Of a DNA stretch of 38,707 nucleotides, positions 33,094-38,707 are shown piece after piece. The notes under the pieces were generated by a model, which ran no database searches, was not told the DNA's origin, and saw only the letters and a list, made by a program, of their open reading frames with translations. Source of the stretch: Alphaproteobacteria bacterium (GTDB taxonomy: Bacteria > Pseudomonadota > Alphaproteobacteria > TMED109). The translations under genes were made by a program, and so were the position numbers. Position 1 is the first letter of the stretch. The number at the start of each line of letters is the position of its first letter. The stretch spans positions 1 through 38,707 of the forward strand of contig JAJEGJ010000064.1 in the NCBI GenBank assembly GCA_022819905.1, read 5' to 3'.

Positions 33094-35218
33094 CGGGATT
33101 CAGGATGGCGAGAACGTCGCCGGCCACCACACCGTCGCCCTCCGCTGCCACGAACAGCGGATTGACCTCGATTTCGGCGATCTGCGGGAACGCATCCACC
33201 AACGCCGACAGGGCGGACAGGGCCGCCGCCGCCGCTTGCACGTCGCTCGGGGTGCTGGACCGGGCACCGTTGAGGAGCGGAAAGGCCCGCAGTGAGCGGA
33301 TCATGTCCTCGGCCTGCTTGTCGGTGACCGGCGCAGGCATGAGGGCCACGTCATCCAACACCTCGGCGGCCGTCCCACCGGCCCCGACCAGCGCCACCGG
33401 GCCAAACGCGGGATCGTGCCGGACCCCGAGCAGCAATTCCCTCGATTCGGGCACCATGCGATGCACTGCCACCCCGTCGATCGCGGCATCAGGCCGGTGC
33501 ATCCGCGCCGACTTCAGAATGCGATCGTGCGCCTCACGGACCCGGTCCGACCCCTCCAGCCCGAGCGCGACTGCCCCCGCTTCCGTCTTGTGCGGCAGGT
33601 CCCGGCTTTCCACCTTGAGCACCGCCGGTCCCCCGGCCTCCGCCGCAATGCGCGCTGCCGCGTCCGAATCCTCGGCCAGCGCAATCCGCCCGACCGGGAT
33701 GTCGAGGGCCTCGATCAGCTGCATGCCCTCACCTTCCGACAACGTTGTCCGGCCGGCGTGGGAGGCGACGAGACCGCCCAGTCGTTCCCTCACCGCCGGC
33801 GACAACTCCGGGGCGACACCCCCTGCAGGCGGCCGGCGGAACAGCGAGCGGAGCGCGCGGATGGCCCGCTCCGGGGTCCCGAACACCGGCACGCCGCCAT
33901 CGGCCAGACAGCTCGTGAACTCGGCGCTGGTATGCGGGCAGGCGAAGACAAACGGCTTCGAGGATTTGGCCTTGGCATCCAGAATGGCTTGCGCGAACTC
34001 GAGCGTCTTGGGTCGGTACAGGCCGAATATGGCGAGGATGCACTCGACACCGGGGTCCGCCAGCAGCGCGTCGAGGTACCGCGGCAGCACGTGCGGCGCC
34101 TCGAGGTGCTGGAGTGCAAGATCCACCGGATTCACAGGGTGAATGAACGGAGGCAGGTGCTCGCGGAGCGCCCCCTGCGTGGCCTCGCTGAATTCGGCGA
34201 GCGCAAGGCCCGATTGCCTGACCTTGTCTGCGACCAGCACGCCAAGGCCGCCCGAGTTGCCGAACACGGCGATCCGTGGCGGCCCGTCGCTCGCCGGCGC
34301 GACCGCCGGCATGTGGACGGCCGCCTCGATCAAGTCGAAGAACTCCTCAAGTCCCTCCGCCTCGATCACGCCGTTCGCCGCAAATATCGAACGGTAGACC
34401 CGGTAATCGCCGGCGAGCGAGCCGGTGTGGGATTGAGCCGCGCGGGCCGACTCCTCCGACCGCCCGACCTTCAGGATGACGACCCGCTTGCCCGCGGCAC
34501 GGGCCATGGCCAGCGCGTGGTTCAGCTTTCGCCCGTCGCGGGCTCCTTCAAGGTAGGAAGCGATCACCTGGATGGCGGGATCCCTGGCGTAGTGCGCAAT
34601 GACGTCCGCGATCTCGATCCCTGCTTCGTTCCCCACGCTGACCAGCGTGCCCACGCCCAGGCGGCGTTCGACTTGCTCGACGATGGCGATGCTGACGAAC
34701 ATGCCGGACTGACTCACGAAACCCACCGGCCCCGGCGGGAGTTCGCCGATCTGGAGCGACGAGGCGAAACTTGCCATTAGCCCCGTGTGACGGTTGACCA
34801 CGCCGATGCAGTTGGGCCCGCACAGGACGATCCCGTGGGTCTCCGCGATCTCGATGAGTTCCTGCTCGAGGATGGCCCCCGCTTCCCCCGCCTCGCGAAA
34901 CCCGGCGGTGAACATCACCACCGCGGGAACCTTTTGCCGGGCACAGTCGCGGAGCGCCTCCGCGGCCAGCGAATCGCGCACGGTGATGACGGCAAGATCC
35001 GGCGTTTCCGGAAGATCGGCGAGCGATGCGTGACAGGGTCTGCCGTCGATCTCGGTGCGGCGCGGATTCACAGCGTACAGCGCTCCCTGGAAGCCGCCGG
35101 CAATCGAGAACGGGATCGGGCGCCCGCCTGCCCGGTGCAATTCCGGAACCGCCCCGATCACGGCCACGGACCGCGGTCTGAGCATCGGGGACAAGTCCGG
35201 GAATTCGTACGTGCTCAT
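33074..35218 (-). CDS. ADP-forming acyl-CoA (acetate-CoA) ligase, fused alpha-beta
   Basis: This 714-residue protein starts at ATG 35218; the frame is open further upstream but has no support. The order is a CoA-binding Rossmann domain (RPRSVAVIGA), succinyl-CoA-ligase-like flavodoxin domains with the phospho-His loop SHTGSLAGD (His264), then NSGGLGVLVADK, and a C-terminal ATP-grasp domain (VLKVESRDLPHKTEAGAVALGL). It makes or breaks an acyl-CoA bond with ADP/ATP and phosphate. Acetate, pimeloyl or other acids are possible substrates. It lies 61 bases after recD2 and overlaps the rhomboid gene. Confidence 0.92.
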   Translation of the reverse strand: MSTYEFPDLSPMLRPRSVAVIGAVPELHRAGGRPIPFSIAGGFQGALYAVNPRRTEIDGRPCHASLADLPETPDLAVITVRDSLAAEALRDCARQKVPAVVMFTAGFREAGEAGAILEQELIEIAETHGIVLCGPNCIGVVNRHTGLMASFASSLQIGELPPGPVGFVSQSGMFVSIAIVEQVERRLGVGTLVSVGNEAGIEIADVIAHYARDPAIQVIASYLEGARDGRKLNHALAMARAAGKRVVILKVGRSEESARAAQSHTGSLAGDYRVYRSIFAANGVIEAEGLEEFFDLIEAAVHMPAVAPASDGPPRIAVFGNSGGLGVLVADKVRQSGLALAEFSEATQGALREHLPPFIHPVNPVDLALQHLEAPHVLPRYLDALLADPGVECILAIFGLYRPKTLEFAQAILDAKAKSSKPFVFACPHTSAEFTSCLADGGVPVFGTPERAIRALRSLFRRPPAGGVAPELSPAVRERLGGLVASHAGRTTLSEGEGMQLIEALDIPVGRIALAEDSDAAARIAAEAGGPAVLKVESRDLPHKTEAGAVALGLEGSDRVREAHDRILKSARMHRPDAAIDGVAVHRMVPESRELLLGVRHDPAFGPVALVGAGGTAAEVLDDVALMPAPVTDKQAEDMIRSLRAFPLLNGARSSTPSDVQAAAAALSALSALVDAFPQIAEIEVNPLFVAAEGDGVVAGDVLAILNPDVPTSG

Positions 35219-35279
35219 GACAGCCCCGTCTTGATGGTTTGGCGGTCCATGGTGCAGCGTAGGCAGGCGACGCGGCTGC

Positions 35280-37517
35280 TTACGGTGCCGGTTGCAGGTC
35301 GGAAGGAGCACGACCGCGACATGCCGCGATCAACAGGCTCCGCAGGCTTGAACAGCGTTGCACGTCCTCATCGTTAGCGATCGCGCGCTCCAGCGCGCGG
35401 CGCTCCCCGACCAGCACGACCAGGCTCTTGGCGCGCGTGACGGCGGTGTACAGCAGGTTGCGGCGCAGCATGATGCGGTGCTGGAAGGTCATCGGGATCA
35501 CGACCACCGGATACTCGGACCCCTGCGACTTGTGGATGGTCACGGCGTAGGCGTGCTGCAGCTGACCAAGTTCGCCGAGCCCGTAGCTGACCCGCTGTCC
35601 GCTCATCTGGACCCAGGCCAGCCGTTCGTCCGGGTCGTACTCCAGGACCGTTCCGATATCGCCGTTATAGACCTCCTTCTCGTAATTGTTCTCCACCTGC
35701 ATCACGCGGTCACCCACCGCGTACCGAGTCTCGCCGCGACCCGGAAGCCGTTCGCCATGGCCGTTCAGCCGATTCCGCAGCGTTTCGTTCAGGGATTCCG
35801 TCCCCAGGACCGTCCTGCGCATCGGCGTGAGCACCTGGATCTCGTCAGGTCGTCGCCCGTAGCGCGCAGGAATTCGTTCCGCCACCATCCGCACGATCAG
35901 CTCCGAGGCCCGTTCGGCTTCCGCACAGTCCACGAACAGGAAATCTCCGCCGGCATTGGGAGATCCGAATTCGAGTCGGTCACCGCTGTTGACCCGGTGG
36001 GCGTTCGTCACGATCTGGCTGCCCTCGGCCTGCCGGTGCACCTGGCGCAAGGTTTCGACGGGCGCAATCTCGGCACGGATGATGTCACCCAGCACGTGAC
36101 CCGGGCCCACCGACGGCAACTGATCCACATCACCCACCAGCAGGAGTCGCGCGGTGTCCGGAATGGCCTGCAGGAGCGCAGCCATGATCGGAACATCCAC
36201 CATCGATACCTCGTCGACGACGACAACGTCGGTCTCCAGGAGGTTGTCGCGATTGCGGCGGAAACGGGCCTCGTTCGGGTCGAACTCCAGCAGCCGATGA
36301 ATGGTCTTCGCCGTCAGTCCTGAGGTCTCCGACAGCCGCCGCGCCGCCCGGCCGGTCGGCGCGCAGAGATGCGTCCGGAGGCCCCTTGCCCGAAGAATCC
36401 GAAGGACCGAATTGAGGATGGTCGTCTTGCCCACGCCCGGACCGCCGGTCACGATCGCCACTTTCTCGGCGAGCGCCGTCCCCACTGCCCGTTCCTGATC
36501 GGGCGCCAGCCGCAATCCCGTCTGCCGCTGGACCCAGGCCAGCGCCTGCGGGACATCGATCGGCTCTTCCTTCAGGGGGCGCCGCTGCAACGCCGCCAGG
36601 ACGTTCGCAATGGTGCGTTCCTGTTGGTGGATCCGTTCCGTGAACACGCAGGGGACGCCCTCGATCTCCACGCGCACCAGCATCCCCTCGGCCAGCTCCG
36701 TTTCGAGTGCAGTCCGGATGGCCAGTTCGTGCGGCCCAAGCGTCTTGACGGCTTCCTCGATGAACACCGTTTCCGGGAGTCCGCAATGGCCGTCGCGATC
36801 GCGCGCGGTCGCGAGCACGAAGTAGAGGCCGGCCTGGAGCCGCATGGGGGCGTCGTCAATGATCCCGAGGGTGCGTGCAATGTTGTCGGCGATTGCAAAG
36901 CCGATCCCCCGGATGTCGGCAATCAGTCGGTACGGATTGGCCTCGACGATGCGGGCCGCATCCTCGCCGTACTTTCGGAACACGGCGGCGGCACGGGCCG
37001 ACCCAAGACCGTGGTCTTCCAGCCAGATCATGACTTCCCGCGTTCGCTTCTCCCCGGTCCACGCGGAACGGATGCCCTCCAGGGTCTCCTCGCCGATGCC
37101 GGGAACCTCGAGCAGACGCTCGGGTTCGTGGTCAATTACGTGCAGAACGTTGTCGCCGAACCGAGCGGAGATCCGTTCGGCCAACTTCGGTCCAATTCCC
37201 TTCAGACGGGAAGCCAGGTATCGAGCAGTGCCCTTGCGAGACACTGGCAGCTGAACGGACACCCGCTGGGCGCGAAGCTGCCGCCCCCACTGCGGGTTGT
37301 TCTCCCACTGCCCTTCCGCGGTGACGTGCTCGCCGACCGCGACCCGGTCCACCACGCCCAACACGGACACGGGGTCGCGCAACCCGGCGACATCCACGCG
37401 GAAAATGGTGTAGCCGGTATCGTCGTTTCGAAACGTGATCCGGGCCACGTGCCCTTCGATGGTTTCGACGTTGGGAAGCTCGGCCTGCACCGGTCCCCGC
37501 ACTTCCTCAGGACTCAT
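35280..37517 (-). CDS. recD2: RecD2-type ATP-dependent 5'-3' DNA helicase
   Basis: This 745-residue superfamily 1B helicase has the long N-terminal region of RecD2. That region includes an OB-like start (EGHVARITFRNDDTGYTIFRV), then helix-hairpin-helix pieces (LKGIGPKLAERI, VPGIGEETLEGI, IRGIGFAIADNIA). Motor motifs follow: Walker A GGPGVGKTT at 358-366, Walker B VVVDEVSMVD, and late motifs VTIHKSQGSEYP and LYTAVTRAK. RecD2 is not part of RecBCD and works in repair and replication-fork rescue. A large segmented hairpin lies just upstream. Confidence 0.95.
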   Translation of the reverse strand: MSPEEVRGPVQAELPNVETIEGHVARITFRNDDTGYTIFRVDVAGLRDPVSVLGVVDRVAVGEHVTAEGQWENNPQWGRQLRAQRVSVQLPVSRKGTARYLASRLKGIGPKLAERISARFGDNVLHVIDHEPERLLEVPGIGEETLEGIRSAWTGEKRTREVMIWLEDHGLGSARAAAVFRKYGEDAARIVEANPYRLIADIRGIGFAIADNIARTLGIIDDAPMRLQAGLYFVLATARDRDGHCGLPETVFIEEAVKTLGPHELAIRTALETELAEGMLVRVEIEGVPCVFTERIHQQERTIANVLAALQRRPLKEEPIDVPQALAWVQRQTGLRLAPDQERAVGTALAEKVAIVTGGPGVGKTTILNSVLRILRARGLRTHLCAPTGRAARRLSETSGLTAKTIHRLLEFDPNEARFRRNRDNLLETDVVVVDEVSMVDVPIMAALLQAIPDTARLLLVGDVDQLPSVGPGHVLGDIIRAEIAPVETLRQVHRQAEGSQIVTNAHRVNSGDRLEFGSPNAGGDFLFVDCAEAERASELIVRMVAERIPARYGRRPDEIQVLTPMRRTVLGTESLNETLRNRLNGHGERLPGRGETRYAVGDRVMQVENNYEKEVYNGDIGTVLEYDPDERLAWVQMSGQRVSYGLGELGQLQHAYAVTIHKSQGSEYPVVVIPMTFQHRIMLRRNLLYTAVTRAKSLVVLVGERRALERAIANDEDVQRCSSLRSLLIAACRGRAPSDLQPAP

Positions 37518-37558
37518 GCATGCTCACCACGCGTCCGGCCCGCGCACATTCTGCGCTC

Positions 37559-37614
37559 CGGCGGTTGCAACACCTCCGAATCACGGTACCCCGATTGTGG
37601 TGTTCCAGCCGCCG
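37559..37614 (-). other. Segmented long hairpin between xseB and recD2
   Basis: Nested arms pair in order: CGGCGG 37559-37564 with CCGCCG 37609-37614, AACACC 37569-37574 with GGTGTT 37599-37604, and AATC 37579-37582 with GATT 37593-37596. Small internal loops (4/4 and 4/2 bases) separate the arms around a 10-base loop. It begins 27 bases after the xseB stop. It may be an end-protecting or terminating structure, or a repeat-family element. There is no T-run. Confidence 0.6.
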
Positions 37615-37640
37615 TTCCGTGTTCCGGACGGGTTCCCTGC

Positions 37641-37898
37641 TCAGAACGGCGGGGAATCGGAACCGTCAGCAGATGACGAAACCGCTTCGGCGCCGCCATC
37701 TTTGATGCGAATCTTGCTGATTCGTTCCTGTGCCTCATTCAATTTCTGTTCGCAGTGGTCCCGGAGTTGGACGCCCCGTTCGTAGGCCTTGATCGCCCGC
37801 TCCAGGTCCACATCATCGCGATCGATTTCCTCGACGATGGCCTCGAGCTTTTCCAGGGCTTGCTCGAATGTCAGCGACTGCAGGTCCGGGTCATCCAT
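37641..37898 (-). CDS. xseB: Exodeoxyribonuclease VII small subunit
   Basis: This 85-residue protein has the two-helix core LTFEQALEKLEAIVEEID, then LERAIKAYERGVQLRDHCEQ, which identifies XseB. It binds the large subunit XseA to form the single-strand nuclease exonuclease VII. XseA is not in the window. GGAG precedes the ATG. The gene follows bfr by 15 bases on the same strand, so they are probably cotranscribed. The C-terminal tail is short, acidic and serine-rich. Confidence 0.95.
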   Translation of the reverse strand: MDDPDLQSLTFEQALEKLEAIVEEIDRDDVDLERAIKAYERGVQLRDHCEQKLNEAQERISKIRIKDGGAEAVSSSADGSDSPPF

Positions 37899-37913
37899 GG
37901 GACCACTCCTCGA

Positions 37914-38378
37914 TCAGATTTGAGACTGCAGCCAGTTCTCGCGGCCGATCGCCTTGACGAGACCAAGCTGGGTTTCCAGCCAGTCGACGTGCTCTTCCTC
38001 GGAATCCAGGATGCTGCGAAACAGGTTTCGCGTCACGAAATCCTGTACCGACTCGGCGTGTTCGATGCTGTCCCGAAGCACGGGGATGGCATCGTGCTCA
38101 AGCGCCAAGTCGCATTCCAGGCATTCGACCGGGTCCTCGCCGATTCGGACCTTGTGGAGGTCCTGCACGTTGGGCAGGCCCTCAAGAAACAGGATCCGCT
38201 CCATCAGTTGGTCCGCGTGCTTCATTTCGTCAATGGATTCCGCATGCTCCTTGTCGGCGAGTGAACCGTAACCCCAGTCGCGGAACATGCGCGAGTGCAG
38301 GAAGTACTGATTGATCGCGGTCAATTCGTTGGTCAGCACCGCGTTGAGATTGCGGATTACTGTCTTGTCGCCCCGCAT
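37914..38378 (-). CDS. bfr: Bacterioferritin
   Basis: This 154-residue haem-containing ferritin forms 24-subunit iron-storage shells. All ferroxidase ligands are present in E. coli numbering: Glu18, Glu51, His54, Glu94, Glu127 and His130. The haem-ligating Met52 (DEMKHADQLMERIL) is present too. GGAGG lies close before ATG 38378. It leads the bfr-xseB unit and is divergent from an SDR gene; the 170-base spacer must hold both promoters. No clear Fur or Irr site was recognised by eye. A bacterioferritin-associated ferredoxin gene is not adjacent. Confidence 0.97.
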   Translation of the reverse strand: MRGDKTVIRNLNAVLTNELTAINQYFLHSRMFRDWGYGSLADKEHAESIDEMKHADQLMERILFLEGLPNVQDLHKVRIGEDPVECLECDLALEHDAIPVLRDSIEHAESVQDFVTRNLFRSILDSEEEHVDWLETQLGLVKAIGRENWLQSQI

Positions 38379-38547
38379 GATTCCTCCAGAGGATCGAGCA
38401 CCGAAAATGACGCGCCTCGCCCAAGTCGACGTATCACCCAAGCACGCATTTACGTGTCGCGAAACCGCATGGTAGCACGCCCCGGCTGGCTATAGTCTGT
38501 GCACGCCTCGGGCCACTCGGCCGGTCAGCAGCGTGGGAGCGAACACC

Positions 38548-38707
38548 TCATGGACCAGAAGATCGTACTCGTCACCGGAGCCGGATCCGGAATCGGCCGC
38601 AGCGTCGCCCACGCATTCCTGAAGCACGGACATTCGGTCGCCCTCGCCGGGCGTCGCCGCGATCGCCTGGACGAAACCGTTGAGCTTGCCGGCGCGGACG
38701 GCGCACA
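38548..38707 (+). CDS. SDR-family oxidoreductase (3' truncated by window end)
   Basis: Only the first 53 codons are in the window. They show the classical SDR opening: beta strand IVLVTGAGSGIGRSVAHAF with the cofactor-binding glycine loop at residues 9-16. Then VALAGRRRDRLDET gives an arginine after the second strand, suggesting NADP preference. The catalytic part is beyond the edge. A TATAGT sequence about 60 bases upstream could be the -10 of its promoter. The substrate cannot be inferred. Confidence 0.85.

Noticed and set aside
33416-34780. Plus-strand open frame of 454 codons opposite the acyl-CoA ligase
   Set aside because: Shadow of the GC-rich ligase gene; no motif.
36369-37676. Plus-strand open frame of 435 codons opposite recD2
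   Set aside because: Shadow frame; the minus strand has complete helicase motifs.
1-38707. tRNA, rRNA, CRISPR arrays, complete insertion sequences
   Set aside because: None recognised by eye in the spacers; no regular spacer-repeat pattern and no transposase frame.

Overview
This is a high-GC chromosomal window that looks alphaproteobacterial. The lineage signals are the order argH, a tiny LptM-type lipoprotein, lysA, then a large two-helix-anchored TIGR02302/DUF4175-type protein; a DUF465 (YdcH-like) gene leading a purE-purK operon; and a TIGR01459-type HAD protein overlapping pyrD. The order or family cannot be fixed from the sequence. No rRNA, tRNA or CRISPR array was seen.

Layout. Positions 1-6500 are accessory. 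They hold the 3' end of an L-2-hydroxyglutarate-oxidase-like flavoprotein gene, a HipB/HipA toxin-antitoxin pair with operator-like repeats, an SDR dehydrogenase, and an exported MsrA. After these come a decayed tyrosine-recombinase tail and an AbiE-type toxin-antitoxin locus whose toxin gene carries a frameshift. Positions 6840-17500 are housekeeping: erpA-like Fe-S carrier and xth, argH-lptM-lysA-TIGR02302, the convergent ydcH-purE-purK operon, and pyrD-HAD. Positions 17700-24000 are transport: an NCS2-type nucleobase permease with an unusual C-terminal soluble domain, convergent with an RND pump and its adaptor.

Positions 23850-24820 form the longest gene-free stretch. It is partly AT-rich and holds inverted repeats and a G10 tract. 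It precedes a DUF2157 / GDYXXLXY membrane-protein pair. Positions 26850-32160 hold a GH3-type acyl-amide synthetase, a lipoprotein of the penicillin acylase family and a phytanoyl-CoA-dioxygenase-like protein. The last stretch reads mostly leftward: bfr-xseB, recD2, an ADP-forming acyl-CoA ligase and a rhomboid protease. A second SDR starts rightward at the window's edge.

How the genes fit together. Several runs look like true operons with 4-20 base overlaps: hipBA, abiEi-abiEii, argH-lptM, lysA-TIGR02302, purE-purK, pyrD-HAD, DUF2157-GDYXXLXY and acs-rhomboid. No wholly new multi-gene system is obvious. The most unusual items are the permease with a GHKL-ATPase-like tail, the AbiE antitoxin kept beside a broken toxin and an integrase relic, the hip operator array, the G10 tract, and a long segmented hairpin between xseB and recD2.
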